In this document: positions 16,568 to 24,792 of the stretch, one piece after another
Layout: every line of letters starts with the position of its first letter
Numbering within the stretch: the first letter of the stretch is position 1
NCBI GenBank assembly: GCA_036374795.1
Contig: DASUTC010000067.1
Coordinates: forward strand, 41,035-105,034
Reading direction: 5' to 3'
DNA length: 64,000 bases
DNA from: Herpetosiphonaceae bacterium
Lineage (GTDB): Bacteria > Chloroflexota > Chloroflexia > Chloroflexales > Kallotenuaceae
Notes under the pieces: generated by a model
Told to the model about the DNA's origin: nothing
The model's input: the letters and a program-made list of their open reading frames with translations, nothing else
The model's database searches: none
Program-made: the position numbers and the translations under genes

Positions 16568-17941
16568 ATGGCCCGCCCGCTTGTCCAAGGCTACCTCCCG
16601 CAAGATCGCCCCGCTGCTCCCGCGATGATCAGCCTCGGCTTGCAGCATGTGGTGACGATGTTTCCGGCCACGGTGTTGGTTGCCATCCTGACCGGCTTCG
16701 ATGTCGGCGTGACGCTCTTTGCCAGCGGCCTGGCGACGGTGCTCGCGCTCCTGCTGTCCAGGGGCCGCATCCCGCTGTACTACGGCTCCAGCTTCGCCTA
16801 TATCGTGCCCGTCGCGGCGATCGTCAAGCTCTACGGCGTGCCCGTCGCGCAGGCGGGCATCATCGCCACCGCGTTCGTGTCGATCCTGACTGGCCTGCTG
16901 ATCCGCCAGGTTGGTCGCGGCGTGCTCGATCGCATTCTGCCGCCGATCATCACCGGCTCGATGGCGATCGTGATCGGCATTGCGCTGGCAAAGGCCGCGC
17001 TCGACATGGCGACGGGCGCGTGCTGCCTGGGCGATAATCTCACGGCGCAGGGCGGCTCCTGGTTCGTGGTGGCGCTGGCGACGCTGCTGATCACGGTCTG
17101 CGCCTCGGTCTATTTGCAGGGCCGTGGCCTGCTGGGCATGCTGCCCGTGCTGATCGGCGCGCTGAGCGGCTACGCAATCGCCTTCGCCGTCGGGCTGGTG
17201 GACTTCAGCAACGTTGCCACCGCGCCCTGGTTTGCGGTGCCCAACTTCAGCCTGCCGGACTTTACCCATCCCCAGGCGCTCACCGCGATGCTGGCGATTG
17301 CGCCGATCGCGATTGCGACGATCCCCGAATCGACAGCGCATCTCTACCAGATCAGCCTGTACGTCGATAAGCTGGCCGAGGAGCTGCACCGACCGCCGCT
17401 TGGCATTCGGCGGCTGATCGGCCTCAACCTGATGCTCGACGGCCTGGGCGACTTCGTCAACGGCGCGCTTGGCGGCTGCGCCGGGACCAACTACGGCGAG
17501 AACAATTCGCTGATGGCGATCACCCGCAACTACTCGGCCCCGGTGCTGATGACTGCGGGCGTGATCGCGATGCTGCTGGGCTTTATCGGCAAGCTGGCCG
17601 CGCTCGTCGGCACGATCCCGACGGCGGTCGTCGGCGGCCTGGCGATCTACCTCTTCGGCGTGATCGGCCTGCAAGGTGTGGCCCTGATGCAATCGGAGCG
17701 GGTCGATCTGTTCAATCCGCGCCAGCTTGCGATCGGCGCGACGATCCTGGTGATCGGCATCGGCGGCAGCGCCTTCGCCAACGGCTCGATCCCAGTCGGC
17801 AGCTATAACCTTCCAGCCATCGCCACGGCAGCGCTCTTCGGCATCGTGCTCAATCTGCTGTTTATGTTCGCGCCTGGTCGGAGCGCGCCCGTCGAAGGCA
17901 TCGACGAGCCTGTCGCCGCCGCGCCGCAGCACTCGGCATAA
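16568..17941 (+). CDS. uraA: Uracil permease (NCS2 family)
   Basis: 457-residue inner-membrane nucleobase transporter of the NCS2/UraA family, importing uracil with protons. About 14 hydrophobic segments. Family features: GLQHVVTMFPATVLVAILTG near the N-terminus, the substrate-site Glu region IATIPESTAHLYQIS, and GGCAGTNYGENNSLMAIT late in the protein, which is typical of uracil permeases. The ATG at 16568 has AGGAGG 6 bases upstream. Expression is probably controlled by the leader attenuator. A perfect hairpin follows the gene. Confidence 0.92.
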   Translation: MARPLVQGYLPQDRPAAPAMISLGLQHVVTMFPATVLVAILTGFDVGVTLFASGLATVLALLLSRGRIPLYYGSSFAYIVPVAAIVKLYGVPVAQAGIIATAFVSILTGLLIRQVGRGVLDRILPPIITGSMAIVIGIALAKAALDMATGACCLGDNLTAQGGSWFVVALATLLITVCASVYLQGRGLLGMLPVLIGALSGYAIAFAVGLVDFSNVATAPWFAVPNFSLPDFTHPQALTAMLAIAPIAIATIPESTAHLYQISLYVDKLAEELHRPPLGIRRLIGLNLMLDGLGDFVNGALGGCAGTNYGENNSLMAITRNYSAPVLMTAGVIAMLLGFIGKLAALVGTIPTAVVGGLAIYLFGVIGLQGVALMQSERVDLFNPRQLAIGATILVIGIGGSAFANGSIPVGSYNLPAIATAALFGIVLNLLFMFAPGRSAPVEGIDEPVAAAPQHSA

Positions 17942-17965
17942 TATTTCACTCCTGCAGCACACCAA

Positions 17966-17992
17966 CGACCTGCCCGGCTTCAGGGCAGGTCG
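17966..17992. terminator. Hairpin between convergent uraA and M50 protease genes
   Basis: Perfect 10-bp stem CGACCTGCCC / GGGCAGGTCG with 7-base loop. No T-tract on either side; probably a shared transcript end. Confidence 0.5.
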
Positions 17993-18013
17993 CGGCCTGT
18001 CGTCGAGTCGCCG

Positions 18014-19132
18014 CTACTGAATCAGCCGCAGCGGTTCGGGCATGAACAACAGCACAAAGGTGATCAGCCCGACGACTCCCAGCACGATATGAGCTGGCCG
18101 CAGCTTGACCAGGTCGTTGAAGGGCGGCGGGTGTCGCGGCCCCATCAGGCCGATCAGCAGCACCCAGATCAGCCAGGTCGTCGCCCCGGTAAGCCCCAGG
18201 CCCAGGCACAGCAGCATGATCGCGTACGCCAACCACTCGGCTCGCTTGCCAAAGAGCGCGTAGGCGATATGTCCGCCGTCGAGCTGCCCGGCGGGCAGCA
18301 GATTGAACATCGTCACCAGCAGCCCGATCCACGCGCCCCACGCCACGGGGTTGAGCTGGACATCCACTCTGCCGTTCGGCAGCCATTGCCCAAAGACCAG
18401 ATACTTCGCCGCCGCGTACAAGAGCGAGTTGCCTTCGAGGTAGTACGGCCCATCCGGCGCGGGCGCGACTGTCGAGGTCGCCAGGCCGTAGAAGAGCAGC
18501 GGGATCGCCACCGCCAGCCCGGCCAGCGGACCCGCTACGGCCACCTCCAGCAGCGTCCGCCGATCTTCAAACGGCTCGCGCTGCACGATCACCGCGCCCA
18601 TCGTGCCCGTGAGCGAAAGCGGCATTGGGATGAAGTAGGGCAGGCTCGCGGGCGCGCCCCGCAGCCGGCTGACAACATAATGTCCCATCTCGTGCGTCGC
18701 CAGAATCCCGATCACCGTTGCGGTGAAGGGAATGCCCAGGCCAAGCAATCTGGGATCGCGCAGCACAGCGCTCAGCTCAAGGCCAGCCGCGCCGATCTCG
18801 TTCAGCGCGCCGATCAGCAGCACGCTCAGCACCGTAGCGATAAACAGCACAAGATTGAGGCGCCAGCGCAACGGCTGTCGCTCGATCACGCCCGGCGCGG
18901 CGATCAGCTCTACGCCGTCGGCGTGCGGACGGATAAACGGTGTGTAGCCAAGCGTCTCGAAGCGCGCTCGCAGCGGGCGATACACGCGCTCGGCGCTGGT
19001 CAGCAGCCTCCCGCGCACGACGATCGTTCCGTTTGGCTGCCGATTGATGGCCTGAGGCTCGATCAGCCCGGCCATGACAGGCAAAATATGATCATCGACA
19101 ACTGGATGATCGTTGATCTGTTCCAAGCTCAT
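18014..19132 (-). CDS. Site-2 protease family (M50) membrane metalloprotease
   Basis: 372 residues with about six to seven membrane segments. The zinc site is HEMGH (H147, E148, H151) at the end of the second segment; the third ligand Asp is in NLLPAGQLDGGH. Such intramembrane proteases cleave membrane-anchored regulators or processed proteins. The N-terminal ~85 residues are soluble and are seen in EGY1/Rip-like and cyanobacterial relatives. The ATG at 19132 has AGGA about 8 bases upstream. No anti-sigma factor is nearby to suggest a substrate. Confidence 0.88.
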   Translation of the reverse strand: MSLEQINDHPVVDDHILPVMAGLIEPQAINRQPNGTIVVRGRLLTSAERVYRPLRARFETLGYTPFIRPHADGVELIAAPGVIERQPLRWRLNLVLFIATVLSVLLIGALNEIGAAGLELSAVLRDPRLLGLGIPFTATVIGILATHEMGHYVVSRLRGAPASLPYFIPMPLSLTGTMGAVIVQREPFEDRRTLLEVAVAGPLAGLAVAIPLLFYGLATSTVAPAPDGPYYLEGNSLLYAAAKYLVFGQWLPNGRVDVQLNPVAWGAWIGLLVTMFNLLPAGQLDGGHIAYALFGKRAEWLAYAIMLLCLGLGLTGATTWLIWVLLIGLMGPRHPPPFNDLVKLRPAHIVLGVVGLITFVLLFMPEPLRLIQ

Positions 19133-20118
19133 TGAGGGTTCCTGACTCCTGTTCTGTAATCATCATACCCGCATTTGACCGCTTTAAGTTGAGCATGGCA
19201 CAGGCGCATAAGCGAGAGGCTGGACGGTAGCGCGCTTGCGGCCCGATGAGTATAGCCGCTCGGTCGGCTGTGTCGCCATTTACCAAATCTAGATTTTTAC
19301 CAAATTTAAATTGACAGGACATTTATACTTTATTTAACCATCTGCGACCTACCATGCATGGCAGTTCTAGATGCAGAGCTACTCAACCGGTCATTGGTAC
19401 AAGGCCTACCTTTTGGGTACTATCATCCAGGCAACAACCAGGATCATCTGGCGCTGACAGAGTATGTCGGCGATAGGGCGCTGATCGGGTTGTTGCCCGA
19501 AATCCACTGAGGGTCAGTGCCGACCTGCAAGCGGATCGACCGCTTATCAATTCATGGCAAAGGTTCGAGGCCGCATCACGACGCGCACGCGGTGGCGGAT
19601 TGGGGTGTGTGACACAATCGTACCTGGCTGATCGGCGCGTGAGGCGAGCGACCTTGCCCTGTGCCATGCCCAGGCGGTCATGCGGATCGTGCATTGCCCG
19701 GCGCGTGCCACCATCGGCTCGCGGACGCCAGCAGCACGGCGACGACAGGACCTTGCTGGCGTTGGCTGGTATCATCATGTCCCTCACCTCGCCCTGGGAT
19801 GAGTCGCCTCTATCGGTAGATGGTGCTATACTCTTTCCGGATCGTATATGTGCGGCAGATATGCCGAAGTCGGTGGGCGCGTATAGCCTGATCTTGAATT
19901 CGCCCTTGTTCGGATCGATTCCCAGACGTTGGAATAGACGCTCTGTGTAGCCTGCGGAGGTCGCTGCCGCACCTTAACAATCGGCCCCGATCGTGGATTT
20001 ACTCGGTCGATGCCCGGCAGAGCAATAAAAAGCGCCTGCGCGGGATTAATCCTACGAACGAGGTGATGACGGCATCATCTCCATTTCCGAAAATCTACAC
20101 ACTTATGGAGGTCCCCCC
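19133..20118. other. Long intergenic region without a convincing gene
   Basis: About 1 kb between divergent genes. 19285-19345 is a conspicuous AT-rich patch with TTGACA and TATACT elements at poor spacing. 19360-19950 has open frames, but their translations are rich in Arg/Ser/Pro and show no domain or ribosome-binding site. It may be a decayed gene. The immediate upstream of HPPD has GGAGG 7 bases before its ATG. Confidence 0.5.
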
Positions 20119-21246
20119 ATGACAGTCGCGCAGCTTGAGGAGATCGCAGCACAGCCACATAACGTGCTGAAGCTGAAATACTTTGACTACGTTGAACTCT
20201 ACGTCGGCAATCCGGTCCAGGCAGCGCACTATTATCAGACGGTCTTTGGCTTCACGCCGGTAGCCTACGCCGGCCTGGAAACCAAAGTTCGCGACAAGGC
20301 TTCGTATGTGCTCACCCAGGGCGATATTCGCCTGGTGCTGACCGGCTCGCTGGACGGCAATAGCCCGATCGCCGAGCACGTCAAGATCCATGGCGATAGC
20401 GTCAAAGATATTGCCTTTGAGGTCGATGATGCCACGGCTGTCTTTGAAGCTGCGGTGCGTCACGGCGCAAGGCCGGTGCTGGAGCCGACGGTCTTCGAGG
20501 GCCAGAAGGGCCGCGTGATCAAAGCGACGATCGCAGCCTACGGCGATACCGTTCACTCGTTCGTGCAGCGCAACGAGTACGAGGGCATCTTCTTCCCCGG
20601 CTACCATAAGTTTAGCAGCGCGCTGGCAACCGAGCCGACGGGCCTGGTCGAGATCGATCACGTCGCGGTCGGCATCGAGCCCGGACAGCTAGACTATTGG
20701 GTTGATTTCTACAAGAAGGTGCTCAGCTTCCACGAGATGCTTGAAGAGATGATCTCGACCGAGCACAGCGCGATGAACTCCAAGGTGGTCGAGGATAGCG
20801 GCCAGCGTATCAAGTTTCCGCTGGTCGAGCCCGCACCGTCGATGTCGGAGCGGAAGTCGCAGATCGAGGAGTACCTGCACTATCACAACGGCGCGGGCAC
20901 GCAGCACCTCGCGTTTTTGACCAATGATATTGTCACGACGATGCGCGCCTGGCAAGCGCGCGGTATCCGCTTCCTGCGCACGCCAGGCGCGTACTACGAT
21001 CTGCTGGAAGATCGCGTCGGGAAGCTGGACCCCGCGCTGATGACTAACCTGCGCGAGCTAAGCATTCTGGTCGATCGCGATGACTGGGGCTCGCTGATGC
21101 AGATCTTTACCAAGCCGGTGACGAGCCGCCCGACGATGTTCTTGGAGCTGATCCAGCGCAATGGCGCGCGCGGCTTTGGCGGCGGCAACATCAAGGCGCT
21201 CTTCCAGGCCGTCGAGCGCGAGCAAGAGCTACGTGGAACATTCTAG
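20119..21246 (+). CDS. hppD: 4-hydroxyphenylpyruvate dioxygenase
   Basis: Converts 4-hydroxyphenylpyruvate to homogentisate (EC 1.13.11.27) in tyrosine breakdown and, in phototrophs, quinone synthesis. 375 residues, the usual length. Two VOC domains; the iron ligands are H181 (EIDHVAVG), H263 (GTQHLAFLT) and E343 (MFLELIQR). The C-terminal helix GGGNIKALFQAVEREQ is characteristic. GGAGG precedes the ATG at 20119. The stop overlaps the ribosome site of the aminotransferase gene 11 bases downstream, so the two are cotranscribed. No homogentisate dioxygenase is in the window. Confidence 0.95.
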   Translation: MTVAQLEEIAAQPHNVLKLKYFDYVELYVGNPVQAAHYYQTVFGFTPVAYAGLETKVRDKASYVLTQGDIRLVLTGSLDGNSPIAEHVKIHGDSVKDIAFEVDDATAVFEAAVRHGARPVLEPTVFEGQKGRVIKATIAAYGDTVHSFVQRNEYEGIFFPGYHKFSSALATEPTGLVEIDHVAVGIEPGQLDYWVDFYKKVLSFHEMLEEMISTEHSAMNSKVVEDSGQRIKFPLVEPAPSMSERKSQIEEYLHYHNGAGTQHLAFLTNDIVTTMRAWQARGIRFLRTPGAYYDLLEDRVGKLDPALMTNLRELSILVDRDDWGSLMQIFTKPVTSRPTMFLELIQRNGARGFGGGNIKALFQAVEREQELRGTF

Positions 21247-21257
21247 GAGAATGCTCG

Positions 21258-22463
21258 ATGCTTGATACAGTCTCGCCTTCGACGGAACCGATCCCGCTGG
21301 CTGGCTGGGCTCGATCGCTTCAGCCGTCGGCGATCCAGGACATGCTGGCGCTGTTAGCGCGTCCCGGCCTGCTCTCGTTTGCGCTGGGCCTTCCGGCGGC
21401 AGAATTGTTCCCAAAGGAGCATTTCGCGCAGGCCGTGGCGCAGGTCGTGAGCAACGATCCGGTTGCGTTTCAGTACCAGCCGACTCTGCGGCCACTCAAG
21501 ACGCATATCGTCAGGCTGATGCAGCAGCGCGGCGTTACCTGCTGCGAAGAGCAGGTCTTCATCACCACAGGCGCTCAGCAGGCGATGAATCTGCTGATCC
21601 ATCTGCTGCTGGACCCCGGCGGGCAGGTGTTGACCGAGGAGATTATTTATAGCGGCCTCCAGCAGGCGATTGCGCCGTTCCAGCCTGAGATCTTGACCGT
21701 TTCGACGGATCTTGAAACCGGGGTGGACGTCGACGCGGTCGAGGCGCTGCTGGCGTCGGGCGCGCGGCCTGCGTTCATGTATGCGATGAGCGCGGGCCAC
21801 AATCCGCTGAGCATCAGCATGAGCGCCGAGAAGCGGTCGCGCCTGGTGGAGCTAGCCCGCCGATACCACATGCCGATCCTCGAAGACGATGCCTACGGCT
21901 TCCTCTACTACGATGGGCAGGGCGCGCCGCCGATGCGCGCGCTCGACGATCAGTGGGTCTTCTACCTGGGCTCCTTCTCCAAAACGCTGATGCCGACGTT
22001 GCGCGTCGGCTGGCTGATCGTGCCCGAAGAGCTGATCGAAAAGCTCAGCGTGATCAAGGAGTCGAGCGACATCAACACGTCGACCTTTACCCAGCGCGCG
22101 ATCTGCGCCTACCTGGATGCGGGCCATCTGCCCGCGCATCTCGACACGCTGCGCCAAGAGTACGGCATCCGGCGCGACGCGATGCACGCTGCGCTTGAGC
22201 GGCACTTTCCCCGCGAGGCGCGCTGGAAGAAGCCATCGCACGGCATGTTCTTCTGGGTTGAGCTGCCGTCGACGGTGGATACCGGCGAGGCGCTCAGGGT
22301 TGCCGTCGAGCAGGAGAACGTCGCGTTCATCCCCGGCCATGCGTTCGCCGTCGGCAATAGCCGCCAGGGTGCCAACTGTATGCGCCTGAATTTCTCGAAC
22401 TGCCCGCCGGAGCTGATCGAAGAGGGTATCGGGCGGCTGGGGCGAGTGCTCCGATCGTTGTAG
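21258..22463 (+). CDS. PLP-dependent aminotransferase (class I/II, LysN/aromatic type)
   Basis: 401 residues of fold-type I. The PLP lysine is K242 in LGSFSKTLMPTLRVGW. Other family motifs are TTGAQQAMNLL, EEIIYSGLQQ and EDDAYGFLYYDG. Closest in style to 2-aminoadipate/aromatic aminotransferases related to MocR C-terminal domains. Its place directly behind HPPD suggests that it supplies 4-hydroxyphenylpyruvate from tyrosine; that substrate is inferred, not shown. GGAGAA about 8 bases before the ATG. Confidence 0.88.
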   Translation: MLDTVSPSTEPIPLAGWARSLQPSAIQDMLALLARPGLLSFALGLPAAELFPKEHFAQAVAQVVSNDPVAFQYQPTLRPLKTHIVRLMQQRGVTCCEEQVFITTGAQQAMNLLIHLLLDPGGQVLTEEIIYSGLQQAIAPFQPEILTVSTDLETGVDVDAVEALLASGARPAFMYAMSAGHNPLSISMSAEKRSRLVELARRYHMPILEDDAYGFLYYDGQGAPPMRALDDQWVFYLGSFSKTLMPTLRVGWLIVPEELIEKLSVIKESSDINTSTFTQRAICAYLDAGHLPAHLDTLRQEYGIRRDAMHAALERHFPREARWKKPSHGMFFWVELPSTVDTGEALRVAVEQENVAFIPGHAFAVGNSRQGANCMRLNFSNCPPELIEEGIGRLGRVLRSL

Positions 22464-22513
22464 GGTATACTCGGCAGTTTTTTCGTACTATTCACGACGA
22501 CACAGAATACGAG

Positions 22514-22546
22514 GGGCGTCATCCACACCGGATGACGCCCTTCTCT
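22514..22546 (+). terminator. Intrinsic terminator after the HPPD-aminotransferase operon
   Basis: Perfect 11-bp stem GGGCGTCATCC / GGATGACGCCC with loop ACACC, followed by TTCTCT. Confidence 0.7.
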
Positions 22547-22576
22547 ATCTTGGTAGCGCCGTCGCCGACTGGGCGG

Positions 22577-23314
22577 CTACGGGTACAGATACGGCTCGCT
22601 CGGCTGCGGCACGGCCTCGACCCGCGCCTCGGTGACGACAAACTCCGGCGGCCCCTCGCCAGGGCGCAGGTCGATCTTGCCCGTGACGCGCACCCACTGG
22701 TCGTTGGGCAGCGTGGTCGCGTCGGACCACTTCACCGGCAGCGAGACGTTGGTACGGTCGGCGACGCAGCAGGCCAGCGTGTAGCGCACGACATAAAACT
22801 CGTCGGCGGCTGTCTGCTGGCCGTTGGGATCGCGATACACAAAGCCGACCACATCCACCGCCTTGCCCCTGGCCTCGTCGGGCTTGAGCGTGTAGCGCGC
22901 GAAAAGCCAGTCGTACAGCGTCCACTTGGTCGAGTCGTCGTTCGCCAGCGCGCTTGGCTTGGTGTAGCCGCGCCCGACGTTATTCATCTGGCGCGGATCG
23001 ACTAGCGCCGATCCGGCGGGCTTGGCCGGGATCAGGACACCCAGCAGCAGCGGAGCCAGCAGCAGGCCATAGACGCTGAGCCGCCCGCGCAGCGGCTGCG
23101 CGCCCTCGCCGGTCTGCCACAGCCGGAACGCGCCGATCAGCAGGACCAGGATCGAGGTCGCCAGCAACAGCGTCGTGTAGCGCGGGTGAATATACAGCGG
23201 CAACTGGCCGTCCCAGGTCTTGCGCAGCAGCATCGCGCCAAGCCCGGCCAGGATACAGCCCTCGATCAAGGCTGCCCAGTTGGTCGTTGTCGGTTGCGCA
23301 CGCAGGGTCGTCAT
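22577..23314 (-). CDS. TIGR03943-family membrane protein
   Basis: 245 residues. Hydrophobic N-terminal half (segments at about 12-30, 45-65 and 80-98), then a soluble domain with FVYRDPNG, the Cys pair in RYTLACCVADRTNVSLPV and VRVTGKIDL. This matches the TIGR03943 (YcgQ-like) family, which accompanies DUF318/YraQ permeases. The permease gene ends 4 bases upstream of this start. Proposed partner of the permease; the transported or sensed substrate is unknown. Confidence 0.82.
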   Translation of the reverse strand: MTTLRAQPTTTNWAALIEGCILAGLGAMLLRKTWDGQLPLYIHPRYTTLLLATSILVLLIGAFRLWQTGEGAQPLRGRLSVYGLLLAPLLLGVLIPAKPAGSALVDPRQMNNVGRGYTKPSALANDDSTKWTLYDWLFARYTLKPDEARGKAVDVVGFVYRDPNGQQTAADEFYVVRYTLACCVADRTNVSLPVKWSDATTLPNDQWVRVTGKIDLRPGEGPPEFVVTEARVEAVPQPSEPYLYP

Positions 23315-23318
23315 GGCG

Positions 23319-24353
23319 CTACCTCATCATCAATAAGTTAATCGCAACGCCCGCTGCCAGCACCAGCGGCACTACCAGGGCGATGATCAGCGCCACCGCG
23401 CGGCCTGAGAGCGTCGTCAGGAACATCAGTGTGCTCTTGATGTCGATCATCGGGCCGAAGACCAGAAAGGCCAGCAGCGCGCCCGGCCCGAAGGTTTGGC
23501 TCAGCGCCAGCGCCAGAAACGCATCCACGGTCGAGCAGACCGACAGCAGTACCGCCAGCGCCATCAGCACCACCACCGAGACGATCTCGCCGCCGCCGAT
23601 GCTCAGCAGCGTAGACTGTGGCACGAACGTTTGCAGCGTCGCGGCCAGCAGCGCGCCCAGCACCAGCCAGCGGCTCATCTCGATCAGCTCCTCGGCGCTG
23701 TGCTGCAACACGCCCGCCACGGAGCGCCGCTGCGCGTGATGCTCGCAGCTACAGCCAGCGCCGCTATGCGCCACGCCCGGTGCCAGCAGCGCTTGCTGGC
23801 GCGGCAGCCAGCTCATCACCAGCGCCACATTAATCGCGATCAGCAGCGTGAGGCCAACCCGCCCGCCGACCATCAGCCAGTCGCCGTTGAACGCGACGAA
23901 GGTCGAGGCGATCACGATCGGGTTGATCACCGGCGCGGCCAGCAAAAACGCCACGCCGAACGGCAGCGGCGCGCCTTTGTGCAGCAGGCGGCGGGTCGTC
24001 GGGACGGTGCCGCACTCGCAGACGGGAAACGCCATGCCCAGCACCGAGCCGACGAGCGCCGCGCGGAAGGGATCGGTGGGCGTGAGCCGCTGGATCAGCT
24101 CATCGCTGACAAAGACCGCGATGATCGACGAGACGAGCACGCCCGCCGCGACGAAGGGCAGCGCCTCGATGAAGATGCCCAGAAAAATGGTGATCAAGCC
24201 CTGGACGCGGGGCGTGAGGGCTTCCAGCACGCGGGGTAGCGCCAGGCCGCTGCCGATCCAGAGCAGCAGCACGGCGGGCAGGTAGGCCAGCCAGCCAAGC
24301 TGAGGCCGGAAGCCCCGGCGGGGCAGCGTAACCGAGATCGATTCAGATTGCAT
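23319..24353 (-). CDS. Permease of the DUF318/YraQ/ArsP superfamily
   Basis: 344 residues from the ATG at 24353 (AAAGGA about 9 bases upstream). About eight to ten membrane segments. The signature PVCECGTVP, conserved in the family, occurs around residue 120, and GPMIDIKSTLM near the C-terminus is also typical. Some ArsP members export organoarsenicals, but most YraQ relatives are uncharacterised. A His/Cys-rich loop in the middle (GAGCSCEHHAQRR) could bind metal. Operon with the TIGR03943 protein, a pairing seen in many genomes. Confidence 0.82.
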   Translation of the reverse strand: MQSESISVTLPRRGFRPQLGWLAYLPAVLLLWIGSGLALPRVLEALTPRVQGLITIFLGIFIEALPFVAAGVLVSSIIAVFVSDELIQRLTPTDPFRAALVGSVLGMAFPVCECGTVPTTRRLLHKGAPLPFGVAFLLAAPVINPIVIASTFVAFNGDWLMVGGRVGLTLLIAINVALVMSWLPRQQALLAPGVAHSGAGCSCEHHAQRRSVAGVLQHSAEELIEMSRWLVLGALLAATLQTFVPQSTLLSIGGGEIVSVVVLMALAVLLSVCSTVDAFLALALSQTFGPGALLAFLVFGPMIDIKSTLMFLTTLSGRAVALIIALVVPLVLAAGVAINLLMMR

Positions 24354-24384
24354 AAGCATTCCTTTAGCGGCACGTTTCGAGCGC

Positions 24385-24513
24385 AAAGTTCAACGTTTCA
24401 AGTTTCAAGTTTCAAGTTTTGAGTTTTGAGTTCTCGCTTTGTTCTTTGTTCTTTGCTCGTCCAAAGGGCGCCCGGTCTGGCACCCGGTTCTTGGTTCTTG
24501 GCTCTCCGCCGCA
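24385..24513. repeat. Compound heptad repeat tract with fragment of the CCCTCTCCC-family repeat
   Basis: Successive 7-base series: AAGTTTC repeated (24400-24416), TGAGTTT, GTTCTTT (24437-24455), then CCAAAGGGCGCCCGGTCTGG with CACCC, shared with 7361-7439, and finally GTTCTTG repeats. It lies upstream of both the permease operon (minus) and the first peptide ABC operon (plus). Nothing else is recognisable in 24354-24650. Confidence 0.75.
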
Positions 24514-24652
24514 AGTGTAGCAAGAACACCTGTGAGAGTCAAAAGCAACCGCCCGGCGCGCTGCTGGTATGCCGCTTGCTGGACCTGGACCGGGGGATCT
24601 ACCCGGCATGGCCTGTGCTGCCGGGGTATGCGATCGTCTCTGGCGCGTTGTC

Positions 24653-24661
24653 TGTTATAAT
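24653..24661 (+). promoter_or_regulatory. Extended -10 promoter of the first peptide ABC operon
   Basis: TGTTATAAT, i.e. a perfect TATAAT with the extended -10 TG. No good -35. It lies about 130 bases upstream of the start codon. Confidence 0.5.
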
Positions 24662-24792
24662 TGCCCGCTCACTGACACCGCATAGGTTCATCGATTAAAC
24701 CGATCCGATCAAGGAGGTGTGAATAACATAGCAGGCTACGAACGAATGCGACGTGTCTACCCGCTTGTTTTAGATCTCGCTAAGGAGGCTCC

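Noticed and set aside
16307..17965. 552-codon frame antisense to the uracil permease
   Set aside because: Highly charged low-complexity translation without domain or ribosome site; the sense frame is a complete NCS2 transporter.
19383..19950. Candidate genes in the gap before HPPD
   Set aside because: Frames lack ribosome sites, have Arg/Ser/Pro-rich translations and no recognisable motif.
24385..24513. Possible CRISPR array or satellite
   Set aside because: Units are only 7-8 bases with no unique spacers and no cas genes nearby; classified as tandem short repeats.
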